A DNA stretch of 38,854 bases, taken from assembly GCA_021828295.1 (NCBI GenBank), contig JAKASF010000007.1, forward strand, positions 1 to 38,854, in the 5' to 3' direction. Position 1 is the first letter of the stretch. The number at the start of each line of letters is the position of its first letter. Under the pieces are notes generated by a model. The model did no database searches, was not told the origin of the DNA, and saw nothing but the letters and a program-made list of their open reading frames with translations. Source of the stretch: Microcaldota archaeon. Lineage in GTDB: Archaea; Micrarchaeota; Micrarchaeia; Micrarchaeales; CABMGC01. Positions 30,882-38,854 of this stretch are shown here, one piece after another. The translations under genes were made by a program, and so were the position numbers.

Positions 30882-32084
30882 CTAACTGGAGAAAAGCTGC
30901 TCCAGCGCCTTCTTCAGCACCTTGTCCTTGCTTGCGTCCTCGCTGAGAAGCTCGAATAGTTCCGATGGGCTTATGTCAAGGGAGTACTTGCTCGCCTTGA
31001 GTTTCTCCACAAAAATACCTAACCCGTAATCCTTGACTGACATGTTCTCCAACGAACCTTTCCTGAGCGCCTCGACATCGGTGTTTGTCTCTATGGACTC
31101 CATGCCTGGTTTGACTATCTCGACCAAAGCATTGCCCTGGTATTCTTTCGCTATTCCTTGGAAGTCTACGTCTATGCTCCTGACCCCTTTCTTCAGCGAA
31201 CCGTCAACCTCGACCCTGACGATTGGCACGTCGCCCTTTGAGCCTACCGCCGCATCTATCGCCCTCCTTATCTCAGCGCCCAGCTCGTCTGCGCTTTTGC
31301 CGTCGGCATGCAGCTTCGCTACAACGAAGCGCCTGGATGTTATCTTGTGGAACTCGTACATGCCGGTGCTTGTGTCGAACACAAAGAAGCCCTTGCCCTC
31401 CTGCTCACCGTCCTTGAGCTGCGTAAGCACGGTGCTGCCGGGTATGAGGAAGTTCTTGCCGTGCACCTTCTTCTCGACCCTGTTGTGTATGTGCCCGTTT
31501 ACGTAGAGATCGAACCCCACTGGCAGCTGATCCAGATGTATGAAGTCGTCGCTGAACGGCAGGAGTTCGTAAGCTGATTGGTGGAACATGAAGATACTGA
31601 AATGGCCTGGCATGGGTTTGGGGTTAAGGCCGGTTATGGTGTCGAGGAAGCGCTCCTCGGCCACGCCGCCTATGCCAAACACCATCGCCTTTTCGCTTCC
31701 CTTCTCGATTACAGCATAGCCGTCGCTTACGTCAACAAGCAGTCCAGCAAGGCCGAGCAGGTTGACGGGGTTTTCGGCCCCCTGGGCGCGACGTTCGTGC
31801 GTTCCGGGTATGGCAATTACCGGCACGCTTGTGTACGCCCTGTTGGCCGCCTTCACCTCGATGACCCTGGCCTTCCAGTCTTTCTTCGAAAGGTTGCGGA
31901 ACAGGTTTATAGCTTCTGCGAGAACGTCCGGCTTTGGGACGCGCATGTCGAATACGTCGCCAGGTATGATTATTGCGTCCGCCACTTTTGAGGCTGCTTC
32001 CAGGGCCTCCTCTGCCTGCTTGAACGCGTCTTCCCTGAACCTGTCGTAGCCAAGGTGGAAATCTGAAGCTATTGCTATCTTCAC
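30882..32084 (-). CDS. mre11: Mre11-like DNA repair nuclease with altered motif III
   Basis: This calcineurin-like phosphoesterase of the Mre11/SbcD group processes DNA double-strand ends. Motifs: SDFHLGYDR (I), GDVFDMR (II), GTHER at 94-98 (III), MFHQ (IV) and NGHIHNR (V). In motif III the usual GNH(D/E) Asn is Thr95. That Asn normally binds the second metal, so the chemistry may differ. Residues from about 270 form the capping and C-terminal helical domains. At 400 residues it is complete. Mre11 usually has a Rad50 partner next to it; none is in the window. Confidence 0.88.
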   Translation of the reverse strand: MKIAIASDFHLGYDRFREDAFKQAEEALEAASKVADAIIIPGDVFDMRVPKPDVLAEAINLFRNLSKKDWKARVIEVKAANRAYTSVPVIAIPGTHERRAQGAENPVNLLGLAGLLVDVSDGYAVIEKGSEKAMVFGIGGVAEERFLDTITGLNPKPMPGHFSIFMFHQSAYELLPFSDDFIHLDQLPVGFDLYVNGHIHNRVEKKVHGKNFLIPGSTVLTQLKDGEQEGKGFFVFDTSTGMYEFHKITSRRFVVAKLHADGKSADELGAEIRRAIDAAVGSKGDVPIVRVEVDGSLKKGVRSIDVDFQGIAKEYQGNALVEIVKPGMESIETNTDVEALRKGSLENMSVKDYGLGIFVEKLKASKYSLDISPSELFELLSEDASKDKVLKKALEQLFSS

Positions 32085-32153
32085 GCAATCTATCTGATTT
32101 CGCTGGGAAAGTATTTTAATTGGGTTTCAACGAACTGGGTGCAGATAGAGCCG

Positions 32154-33146
32154 CTATTCTCCAGCAAGAAGTTTCTCTTTGATTCTTTTCACTGCCTCCC
32201 CTCCCGCGAGCTGCGCTGCCTCTCTCCTTATTCCGTAAGCGCCTGCGGCGCACGCGTGGCCGCCGCCGGTCCCGCCTATCAGTCTTCCTATGTCCTCCAT
32301 TATGACCCCGAGGTGCATCGAGAGCTTCTTGTCAAGCGGAGGCCTGAGCCTGGCAGAGATGGAAGCTTCGGTGTTGCTGGTGACCCAAAAGACAGAAGCG
32401 TCGGCCTCGAGCTTCAGCGCGGCGTCGGCGACGACGTTGGCATGCTCTGTTGCCCTTCCGTACACAAGCAGGTACTTGCCGACAGCCTCCACGCTGGCTG
32501 AGGATACGTCCTTTATGACCTGGTACCTGTTGCCCACGGGTATGTTCTCATGGAAGTACTCTGAGAAGAAGGAGAAGTCTACCTTTGCGATCTCCAGCAG
32601 ATCGGCGACCTGCCTGAACGTGAGCGGCGACGCGTTCTGCATCTCTGCCGAATCGGCAATTATGCCGTTAAGAAGCAGCGATGCCGTTGTTTTGTCGATA
32701 TCTGCGCCAACGCGCTTCATTGCCTCGTACACTATGCTGGCCGTGGAGTTGTAGGTCTCGTCGTTGAACGCAATTGCATCCATGTTCGTTTCTCTGTGGG
32801 GCGCGTGGTGGTCGATGAAGATAAGTTTTGCCAGAGAGGGAACGAGCCGCTCCCCCAGTCGGCCTAGCGCGAACGTGTTGTTGGCATCAAGAACGATGAC
32901 CAGATCGACAACCTCTGGAAAATTGGCAGTAACCCTGTCTGAAATGCCGAGATAGGAGAGCATGCGCCTGGCGTTGTTGGTTATGAAGTCGGGGGTGACG
33001 ACGCTTGCGTTCGGGAAATAGCTAGACAGCGCAACCGCGGAGCCTACCGCGTCCCTGTCTCCGATCGTGTGAAACGTAAGCACTACGCGTTTGTCCCTAT
33101 GCTTCCCAAGTTCGCTGCAAAGCTCATCGAATCCGATGGCGCGCAT
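32154..33146 (-). CDS. DHH-family phosphoesterase (NrnA-like)
   Basis: This DHH/DHHA1 phosphoesterase is related to nanoRNases and cyclic-dinucleotide or pAp phosphatases. Motif I is HTIGDRDAVGS with His26, Asp30 and Asp32; motif II is VLDANN with Asp87; motif III is IDHH at 111-114; motif IV is in LNGIIADSAEMQ. The DHHA1 domain ends with GGTGGGHACAAG, the nucleotide-binding GGGH motif. At 330 residues it is normal for this group. The substrate could be short RNA, pAp or cyclic dinucleotides. It follows prefoldin beta by four bases. Confidence 0.93.
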   Translation of the reverse strand: MRAIGFDELCSELGKHRDKRVVLTFHTIGDRDAVGSAVALSSYFPNASVVTPDFITNNARRMLSYLGISDRVTANFPEVVDLVIVLDANNTFALGRLGERLVPSLAKLIFIDHHAPHRETNMDAIAFNDETYNSTASIVYEAMKRVGADIDKTTASLLLNGIIADSAEMQNASPLTFRQVADLLEIAKVDFSFFSEYFHENIPVGNRYQVIKDVSSASVEAVGKYLLVYGRATEHANVVADAALKLEADASVFWVTSNTEASISARLRPPLDKKLSMHLGVIMEDIGRLIGGTGGGHACAAGAYGIRREAAQLAGGEAVKRIKEKLLAGE

Positions 33147-33150
33147 GGTA

Positions 33151-33513
33151 TCAGCTCGGCCCTTGGCTCTGCTTGTACAACTGCGTCAGCTTCTCCCCGA
33201 GCTGCTTCTCCTTGGCGCGCAGGTCGTTCAGCTGCTTGGTGAGAGACCCGATGCGCACGTCGGCAAGCTCTGACTTGTCTTTTATGTCAGCTAGCGCCTT
33301 GTCCTTCGTGGTCTCGACTATCACCCCGCCCATGGTTATGTACACCTTGCCCGAAGATCCGCTTACCTCGTCCTTCGCCTTTGCCAGCTCCGCCTTCTGA
33401 ACCTGGAGCTGGTCGAACTGCAGCGTTGCAGAGCGGAGCTGCTCCTGCACTGTCTGGTAGTCCCTCACCGCCTTCTCTGCGTCGTTCTCCTGTGGTGTTG
33501 CCTGTTGTGCCAT
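33151..33513 (-). CDS. pfdB: Prefoldin subunit beta
   Basis: Prefoldin holds unfolded proteins and passes them to the thermosome at 31-1683. Two long coiled-coil helices (about 8-55 and 80-118) flank the beta hairpin with the SSGKVYITMGGVIVETTKDKA pattern. The 120 residues are normal for beta. The start is ATG 33513; longer upstream readings add non-homologous sequence. In other archaea pfdB often follows the exosome/eL43/rpo12 cluster; here it is about 20 kb away, so the cluster has been split. Confidence 0.95.
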   Translation of the reverse strand: MAQQATPQENDAEKAVRDYQTVQEQLRSATLQFDQLQVQKAELAKAKDEVSGSSGKVYITMGGVIVETTKDKALADIKDKSELADVRIGSLTKQLNDLRAKEKQLGEKLTQLYKQSQGPS

Positions 33514-33520
33514 ACAATCA

Positions 33521-33745
33521 CTATTTCCCTGGGTCCTCCAGCTCCTCAACATGCACGTCTTTGGAGTCGACGCCCTCGAAAAGGTTCTTGAGTAGGTTAT
33601 CTATCCCAAATTTCATAAGCTTTGCCTGATACTTGGAGAGGAAGACCTTCCTGCCCGCCTCGTCTTTTATTATCACCGCACCGCCGTCATCTACGGTAAC
33701 GAAGAGCGCCTGCTTGCTGTCGTGCACTTTGTAGTACTTGGCCAT
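33521..33745 (-). CDS. Small hypothetical protein upstream of prefoldin
   Basis: I do not recognise this 74-residue protein. It has a strand-rich N-terminal half (YYKVHDSKQALFVTVDDGGAVIIKDEAG) and a helix (LSKYQAKLMKFGIDNLLKNLF), followed by an acidic tail. There is no cysteine or membrane segment. It starts the operon with prefoldin beta and the DHH phosphoesterase, with seven bases to pfdB. A TATA-like GTTTATATGC at 33773-33782 is centred about 33 bases before the ATG. Confidence 0.82.
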   Translation of the reverse strand: MAKYYKVHDSKQALFVTVDDGGAVIIKDEAGRKVFLSKYQAKLMKFGIDNLLKNLFEGVDSKDVHVEELEDPGK

Positions 33746-33772
33746 ATGGTAACGTCCAGCGCTGCAGATGCT

Positions 33773-33782
33773 GCATATAAAC
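33773..33782 (-). promoter_or_regulatory. TATA box for the prefoldin operon
   Basis: On the minus strand GTTTATATGC is centred about 33 bases before ATG 33745. The same intergenic region holds the divergent TATA for the winged-helix gene. Confidence 0.45.
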
Positions 33783-33794
33783 CTATTCTGATTA

Positions 33795-33805
33795 CAAATA
33801 TAAGC
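33795..33805 (+). promoter_or_regulatory. TATA box for the winged-helix/glycoprotein/Lhr operon
   Basis: ACAAATATAAG is centred about 36 bases before ATG 33836, giving a leader of about 8-10 bases. A second candidate, AATATTTTG at 33817-33825, is too close to the ATG. Confidence 0.4.
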
Positions 33806-33835
33806 ATTCAGCTGACAATATTTTGGTTTGACACG

Positions 33836-34318
33836 ATGCCAGAGCTAAGCGAATCGGAGCTGATAGACAAGGAGGTCACTCTAAGGAACATGCGCCTTAC
33901 GAAGGAGGTGCTGGAGACGCGCAGATCCATCGCGCGATGGTTGGCCCTCTCGCTCGGGGTCATAAATCCCGGCGAGTCAAGGCTAAGCTCCGTCGCGGTG
34001 CTAGATGCGCTGGTGAACTTCCAGTTCGTAAAGAAGAACGACCCTAGCGTGGCCGACCTGCAGGAGTACATAACCAAGAACTGGGAACCCATGAACGAGA
34101 AGACACTTCGCTACCACCTGCTAAGGATGAAGAAGATGGGGATAGTGGAGAACTCGCAGGGCAGGTTCTACCTGAAGCCGCCGGCGATGGGCGACAAGTA
34201 CGATGCGCTTACGTGGGCAGCGGGGCTCTACGAGACAGACTACAAGGAGATAGCGGGCAAGATAGGCGAAGCGATACGCGAGCTCAGGAGCAAGAGCAGC
34301 ATGGATGTGGTGCAATGA
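33836..34318 (+). CDS. Winged-helix domain protein, possible regulator
   Basis: This 160-residue protein has an N-terminal coiled helix (ESELIDKEVTLRNMRLTKEVLETRR) and a winged-helix domain at about 60-125. Its recognition part is NEKTLRYHLLRMKKMGIVENSQGRFYLKP. The helical C-terminus includes YETDYKEIAGKIGEAIRELRS. DNA binding is likely. The start is ATG 33836 (MPELSESELIDK); upstream in-frame starts would lie before the probable transcription start. Its stop overlaps the start of a sequon-rich membrane protein (ATGA), so the two are co-translated, and the Lhr helicase follows. Confidence 0.86.
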   Translation: MPELSESELIDKEVTLRNMRLTKEVLETRRSIARWLALSLGVINPGESRLSSVAVLDALVNFQFVKKNDPSVADLQEYITKNWEPMNEKTLRYHLLRMKKMGIVENSQGRFYLKPPAMGDKYDALTWAAGLYETDYKEIAGKIGEAIRELRSKSSMDVVQ

Positions 34319-35952
34319 ACAAGGAGATCTACATATGGGTGGCTGTGATACTTGCGATAGTATCGGTTGCGCTATACTTCAGGTACTTCTATCAGCCGGC
34401 GGTGAGCATCGCGCTGGGCCTGAGCCCGAGCTCGCAGCCAGCGCTCTACCCGTACCAGAAGGCTGCTTTCGAGATAAACGTGTTCAACAACGGCAGCAGC
34501 GCCATAAGCAACATGAGCCTCGGCGTGGTGATTAATGGAAACCTCAGCACGCTCTACAAGGTCACGCTCCCCGCAGGGAAGCAGACCTCCATCGCATTCA
34601 ACTATTCGCCCACCGCGGCCGGCAGCTACAACATAAGCGTGGTGGCCGACCCGGGCAGGCTCTACAACATAGCTGACAGGTCGCACTCGAGCGCAGGCGC
34701 ATCGATAGCGGTGCTTGCTGCCGAGAATGCCACACCGTCTGCCTTGCTGCCAAAGGACAACATAAGCTCGTTCAGGCAGGCGACGGTCACGAATGGCGCA
34801 TACCTGCTCGGCACATATCTCTACGACCAGTTCAACATCAGCACATTCACGCTTACGGGCAACGGACAGGTCAATGCCTTCCTGAAACCCATCCTCAACC
34901 TCACCGCCGACTACATAAGGAACATAAGCGTGGCCGAGGCAGACTACCTTGGCAACGGCAGCGTCTATTCCGTCTGGATAAAGGGATACATCTCGCCCAG
35001 TATATTTGCAGCCGCGACAACGGGATCTGCGCTCAGCACAGTAAACGTGAGCACGAACGACGGCACCGCCACGTTCATCAAGATGCTCAACGACACCACT
35101 TTCTGCGGCTGGTACTCTGACGGCTGGATAAAGATACTTGCGGAGAACGGCACAGCGCCGTGCTACTCGATAATAAACCAGAGCGTGAACGCGGGCGCTG
35201 TAAATGAGGGCGGACTCGGAAGCAGGTTCTCCAGTAACCTCACTGCGGATAACGCGACACTGCTTGCCAACTACAGCACCACAGGCGCCAGCGGAGATTC
35301 CCTCGCAAAGCTCTTCATAGTGAGCAACTCCTCTTTTGTTTACGATACCGTGTCTAACGTGAGCAGCGGTTGGAACACTACCTGCTTTGGAATCATAAGC
35401 GCGGCCAACAATACATCCTTCTGCAGCAGCTACGTCTTCCCTAAGTCGGGATCCATAGGCGCGATCTCGCTTGTCAAGACCACTGCCTACAAAGGAGCGT
35501 ACAACCTTACGGCCTTTGCTCTGATAAACACGAGCAGCGTGCTGAGTCGGGTCGGAACGCTGACAGGAATGCTATCGAGATTGAACGTAAGCGGACCTTC
35601 GTTGACATTTACTTCGGGCATTGTAAACTCGTGCGCCTTCAACGCTTCTGTAGGATGCAGCGGCCTCGTCTACAACAACGGTACCGTCTCGTTCACTCTG
35701 AAGAACAATGCGGGAGATGGCATACACCTGAACAGCGTGAGCTGCTACACGCAAGCGAGCGTGTTCAGCACACCGCTCAACTACACGCTCAGGGCGGGGA
35801 ACGAGTCTGACGTGAGCACGCCATGCTACAGCTTCACTACGAAACTAGGAGGGGGCATCTCGCTCGACCTTCACCTGAACCTGCTCCTGAACTACACTAT
35901 CTCCAACTCGACGCAGCTGCTCAACGGAACCGCGTTCGTGCCATTTGGCTAG
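34315..35952 (+). CDS. Membrane-anchored, sequon-rich surface protein
   Basis: This 545-residue protein has an N-terminal signal-anchor (about 5-24, IYIWVAVILAIVSVALYF) and then a large outside region rich in Ser, Asn, Thr and Gly. Residues about 45-110 look like an immunoglobulin-like CARDB/NEW3-type beta domain (YPYQKAAFEINVFNNGSS). I count about 33 N-x-S/T sequons, one per 16 residues, and several cysteines that could form disulfides. It is therefore a probable heavily glycosylated surface protein and a likely AglB substrate. The start ATG overlaps the winged-helix stop. Upstream in-frame starts would run through that gene. Function is unknown. Confidence 0.88.
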   Translation: MNKEIYIWVAVILAIVSVALYFRYFYQPAVSIALGLSPSSQPALYPYQKAAFEINVFNNGSSAISNMSLGVVINGNLSTLYKVTLPAGKQTSIAFNYSPTAAGSYNISVVADPGRLYNIADRSHSSAGASIAVLAAENATPSALLPKDNISSFRQATVTNGAYLLGTYLYDQFNISTFTLTGNGQVNAFLKPILNLTADYIRNISVAEADYLGNGSVYSVWIKGYISPSIFAAATTGSALSTVNVSTNDGTATFIKMLNDTTFCGWYSDGWIKILAENGTAPCYSIINQSVNAGAVNEGGLGSRFSSNLTADNATLLANYSTTGASGDSLAKLFIVSNSSFVYDTVSNVSSGWNTTCFGIISAANNTSFCSSYVFPKSGSIGAISLVKTTAYKGAYNLTAFALINTSSVLSRVGTLTGMLSRLNVSGPSLTFTSGIVNSCAFNASVGCSGLVYNNGTVSFTLKNNAGDGIHLNSVSCYTQASVFSTPLNYTLRAGNESDVSTPCYSFTTKLGGGISLDLHLNLLLNYTISNSTQLLNGTAFVPFG

Positions 35953-35958
35953 AGGCAT

Positions 35959-38727
35959 ATGCCTGTCGATCCCTACCAGATATTCCTGAGGCGATTCGGA
36001 AGCTTCACAGACATACAGAATGCGGCGTTCAAGCGAATAGAGAACGGGGAGAACTGCGTAATAACTGCCCCTACAGGCAGCGGCAAGACCGAGGCGGCGG
36101 CGCTGCCGCTCTTCGGAAGGGTGGGAAAGGAGGAAAACAAGGCTGGTATACAGCTCATCTATATCACCCCGCTAAGGGCGTTGAACAGGGACATGATGAA
36201 GCGACTGAACGTGCTTGCCGAGGAGATGGGAATAAGCATCTCGGTAAGGCACGGCGACACGCCGACGAAGGAGAGACAGCTCCAGGCCGCAAAGCCGCCG
36301 CAAATCCTGATAACCACGCCGGAGACGCTGCAGAACCTTTTCCTTTCGAATAGGCTGAGGAACGCGCTGGCTAACGTCAAGGCGGTCGTGGTCGACGAAC
36401 TGCACGAGCTGTACTCGAACAAGAGAGGGGCGCAGCTGGCCGTGGCGCTGGAGCGCTTGGAGGAACTAGCCCATGGCTATCAGAGAATAGGGATAAGCGC
36501 GACGCTGGGCAACTCTGAAGAGGCGCGCAGGTTCCTGTGCGGAAGCAGGCCGTGCGCTCTAGTCGACGCGAAGAGCGAGAAGGAGATAAGCGTGGTCATA
36601 GAGATGCCACAGCAGCCCGAGAAAGCCTATGCTGAGTTCAGGCAGAAATTCAACCTGGATGCGCCAACTCTCGCAAGGATAGAGAGGGTTTCGGCGCTCG
36701 TGAAGGACTCGGAGTCTACGCTGATCTTCGCTAACACGAGGCAGGTGGTCGAGTCCCTCGGAAGCAAGCTCGTATACTTCAACAGGATGGAGCCTTTCGG
36801 GGGAATAGGAGTGCACCACAGCTCTCTGGACAAGGAGGAGAGGATAAAGGTGGAGAACGAGTTCAAGGAGGGAAAGGTAAAGAGCATAATAGCGACGAGC
36901 TCTCTCGAGCTGGGCATAGACATCGGCTCGATAAACTTGGTGGTGCAGTACGGGTCTCCGAGACAGGTCGTAAGGCTCGTACAGAGAGTGGGGCGGGGAG
37001 GACACAGGACCAAGGAGGTCTCCTACGGAAAGGTCATAGTGGCCAACAACATAGAAACCCTCGAGTCGCTCGCGATAATCAGGCAGATGGAACGCGGCAA
37101 CATAGAGAAGCACGAGATAGAGGACGGCGCACTCGATGTACTTGCAAACCAGATCTGCGCCATGGCGCTTGAATACAAGAAGCTCGAATCGAAAAAAATC
37201 CTTGAGATAGTAAGGCGTTCTGCGCCCTATTCTGGACTCAAGCAGCAAACGTTTGACAAGGTGCTGGCGTTTCTGGACGGCGAGCGGCTGGTGAGGTCCA
37301 AGGACGGGAATGTAAGCATAGGCTACAGATCCAGGGGCTATTTCTTCTCAAACATAAGCGTGATACCAGACACGATACGGTTCTTCGTGAAGAGCACGAT
37401 AGGCAACAGGATAATATCAACAGTGGATGAGCAGTTCGCGACAAACTACCTTGAGGAAGGGGCCACGTTCATAACAAAGGGGTTGCCGTGGAAGGTTGTC
37501 AGCATAGAGAAGGACACGATATTCGTAGAGCAAAGCGATGAGTTTGAGGCCGCGATACCTGACTGGGAGGGAGAGGACATACCCGTCTCTAGAGACACGG
37601 CGGAGGGGGTGTACGATATATTTGATGAGGGGATACTGGACGAGAGCGCTAATGTAGGGAAACCCACTGCCAGCACAGCAGCCAAGTTCATTGAGTCGCA
37701 GAAGAAGTACTTCAAACCTGCAAAGGACACGCTCGCTATAGAGGAACTCGATGGGTATTCGGTGGCCCATATGCCGCTCGGCAAGCTCGCGAACGAGTTC
37801 TTGGGAAGGATCGTGAGCTACATAGCCACGCAGACGGCAGGCGGAAGGGTATCTGTAAGGGCGACTCCGTATGCGCTGATTGTGGACTTTGCCGGGGCGA
37901 AGCACAGGCCCAGCATAAAGAAAGTGTTCGAAACGATGAAGAACTACGATCTGGAGGGCGTGGTGAGCAGCGACAGCTTTATCGCAAGCACCGACCTCTT
38001 CAGATACAAGTTCGTGCAGGTGTGCAAGCTCTTCGGGATAGTGGAGAAGAAAGCCACTATAACAAAGAGCAGCGCCGACAGGCTTATCGGCTTCTACAGG
38101 GACTCGCCGCTTGCAGAGGAGACAATCAGGGACCTGAAGAAGAACTACTTCGACATGCCGGACGCGCTGGAGTTCATCAACGGACTAAGGAAAGGAAGCA
38201 TACGCGTGGCTGTTTTTGAGGGCCCGGCATCCCCCTTGGCAGAGGAGATAATGCGGGCGACTTATAATTACAGGGAGCTGCTGTTGCCTGTTTTGCCAGA
38301 CGAGGCCTCGATCAACGAGCTGGAGCACAAGATTAACGAGAAGAAGATCGAGCTGCTGTGCACGTATTGCGGGATGGAATTCGCGAAACAGGTCTCGGTG
38401 CAGAAAGAGGAACCGATAAGGTGCCCGAGGTGCAAGAGCCCCATGATATGCATGGGGGGCGATGGCAAGGCGAGGGCCGTGAAGAGGAAGATCGCTGGCA
38501 AAGAGTTAGATTTCACCGATAGAAAGAGCCACGGGGAGGCGCTGCGCGAGGCGGGGCTCGTGGAAGCGTACGGGAGCAAGGCGGTCGCCGCTATGTCCGT
38601 GTATGGCATCGGCACTGCCACGGCAGCAAGGATGCTGAAACTGCTCAGGAAGAGTCACAGGCAGTTCCTGATCGACCTGATAGAGGCCCAGAAGAACTTC
38701 GTGAGGACTAAGAAGTACTGGAAATGA
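35959..38727 (+). CDS. lhr: Lhr-type superfamily 2 helicase with C-terminal zinc ribbon
   Basis: This is a DNA/RNA helicase of the large helicase-related group, implicated in repair or RNA metabolism. Walker A is TAPTGSGKT at 36-44, the DEVH-type box is DELH at 146-149, then SATLGN (motif III) and RVGRGGHR (motif VI). The Lhr-core winged helix and domain 4 follow. Near the end a zinc ribbon is formed by CTYC (Cys801 and Cys804) and CPRC (Cys822 and Cys825), followed by a helical tail. At 922 residues it fits archaeal Lhr. The gene begins six bases after the surface-protein stop, an odd pairing. Confidence 0.95.
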   Translation: MPVDPYQIFLRRFGSFTDIQNAAFKRIENGENCVITAPTGSGKTEAAALPLFGRVGKEENKAGIQLIYITPLRALNRDMMKRLNVLAEEMGISISVRHGDTPTKERQLQAAKPPQILITTPETLQNLFLSNRLRNALANVKAVVVDELHELYSNKRGAQLAVALERLEELAHGYQRIGISATLGNSEEARRFLCGSRPCALVDAKSEKEISVVIEMPQQPEKAYAEFRQKFNLDAPTLARIERVSALVKDSESTLIFANTRQVVESLGSKLVYFNRMEPFGGIGVHHSSLDKEERIKVENEFKEGKVKSIIATSSLELGIDIGSINLVVQYGSPRQVVRLVQRVGRGGHRTKEVSYGKVIVANNIETLESLAIIRQMERGNIEKHEIEDGALDVLANQICAMALEYKKLESKKILEIVRRSAPYSGLKQQTFDKVLAFLDGERLVRSKDGNVSIGYRSRGYFFSNISVIPDTIRFFVKSTIGNRIISTVDEQFATNYLEEGATFITKGLPWKVVSIEKDTIFVEQSDEFEAAIPDWEGEDIPVSRDTAEGVYDIFDEGILDESANVGKPTASTAAKFIESQKKYFKPAKDTLAIEELDGYSVAHMPLGKLANEFLGRIVSYIATQTAGGRVSVRATPYALIVDFAGAKHRPSIKKVFETMKNYDLEGVVSSDSFIASTDLFRYKFVQVCKLFGIVEKKATITKSSADRLIGFYRDSPLAEETIRDLKKNYFDMPDALEFINGLRKGSIRVAVFEGPASPLAEEIMRATYNYRELLLPVLPDEASINELEHKINEKKIELLCTYCGMEFAKQVSVQKEEPIRCPRCKSPMICMGGDGKARAVKRKIAGKELDFTDRKSHGEALREAGLVEAYGSKAVAAMSVYGIGTATAARMLKLLRKSHRQFLIDLIEAQKNFVRTKKYWK

Positions 38728-38854
38728 CTACTCTCTTTTTGAAAGAATCTCGCCTTTCACAGCCCAGCTTTGCGAATCTCCTTCAAACACGTTTGCTTCC
38801 ATATCGGCTGCCCTTACGCTGAGAATGGAAGAGACGTCATCCACTATAGATCGG
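38728..38854 (-). CDS. Partial hypothetical protein, C-terminus only
   Basis: A minus-strand frame is open from the window edge to a TAG at 38728-38730, giving 41 residues (opening RSIVDDVSSILSVRAAD and ending ILSKRE). The stop directly abuts the Lhr stop, so the genes are convergent with no gap. Codon use looks coding. The fragment is too short to assign a family. Confidence 0.65.
   Translation of the reverse strand, partial: RSIVDDVSSILSVRAADMEANVFEGDSQSWAVKGEILSKRE

Noticed and set aside
1-38854. CRISPR arrays, insertion sequences, prophage genes, toxin-antitoxin or restriction systems, tRNA or rRNA
   Set aside because: I looked through the intergenic regions and reading frames on both strands and saw no repeat arrays, transposases, integrases, methylases, nuclease pairs or cloverleaf sequences.

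Overview
The window is archaeal chromosome. The markers are a thermosome, an archaeal histone, an STT3/AglB oligosaccharyltransferase, SBDS, the Rrp4/Rrp41/Rrp42 exosome, a proteasome alpha subunit, eL43, RNA polymerase subunit Rpo12, Orc1/Cdc6, RNase P proteins Rnp2 and Rnp3, a beta-CASP RNase, Mre11, prefoldin beta, a geranylgeranyl reductase, two-subunit ADP-forming acetyl-CoA synthetase and an Lhr helicase. Genes are tightly packed, many overlap by 1-11 bases, and TATA boxes usually lie about 25-40 bases before the start codon, so leaders are short or absent. Base composition is moderately GC-rich with heavy use of AGG/AGA (Arg) and ATA (Ile). A small-genome lineage of the Micrarchaeota (DPANN) type would fit, but that is an impression from gene content and not a phylogenetic result. 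There are no tRNA or rRNA genes, CRISPR arrays, insertion sequences or recognisable defence islands.

Layout. 1-5400: thermosome, a PH-domain/zinc-ribbon protein and an unusually built STT3, all on the minus strand. 5480-7270: an HExxH protein and geranylgeranyl reductase on the plus strand. 7280-11000 (minus): a conserved-looking unknown, a Nudix hydrolase, HisRS, a thioredoxin without a normal start codon, and an AT-rich APH-type kinase. 11090-12100 (plus): histone, a zinc-ribbon protein and a PRC-barrel protein, an overlapping chromatin/cell-organisation operon. 12100-18006: rpo12, a plus-strand protein with three HTH-like repeats, then the classic archaeal psmA-SBDS-rrp4-rrp41-rrp42-eL43 superoperon on the minus strand with an unrecognised 121-residue gene at its end. 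18075-19976: a large unrecognised protein with a possible acetyltransferase-like C-terminus.

20089-23671 (plus): an Mrp-type ATPase, Orc1/Cdc6, Rnp3, Rnp2 and a HAD phosphatase, joined by overlaps of 1-4 bases except for a 4-base gap before rnp3. It is followed by the longest gene-free stretch (323 bases), which holds a structured hairpin element and an AT-rich tract with an orphan TATA box. 23995-27300: an OB-fold ssDNA-binding protein, a small hypothetical gene, a beta-CASP RNase, a Nudix hydrolase and an alpha/beta hydrolase; the last two are AT-rich. 27357-30881 (plus): a membrane-anchored winged-helix protein, the ADP-forming acetyl-CoA synthetase beta and alpha genes, and a nucleoside deoxyribosyltransferase-like protein. 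30882-33745 (minus): Mre11, a DHH phosphoesterase, prefoldin beta and a small unknown. 33836-38727 (plus): a winged-helix protein, a membrane-anchored surface protein with about 33 N-glycosylation sequons, and an Lhr helicase with a zinc ribbon. The window ends inside a minus-strand gene.

The strongest candidates for new biology are the three-repeat HTH protein, the 633-residue unknown, the STT3 with a coiled-coil insertion, the thioredoxin start problem, the structured intergenic element at 23689-23750, and the regulator/glycoprotein/helicase operon. No complete undescribed multi-gene system could be shown from sequence alone.
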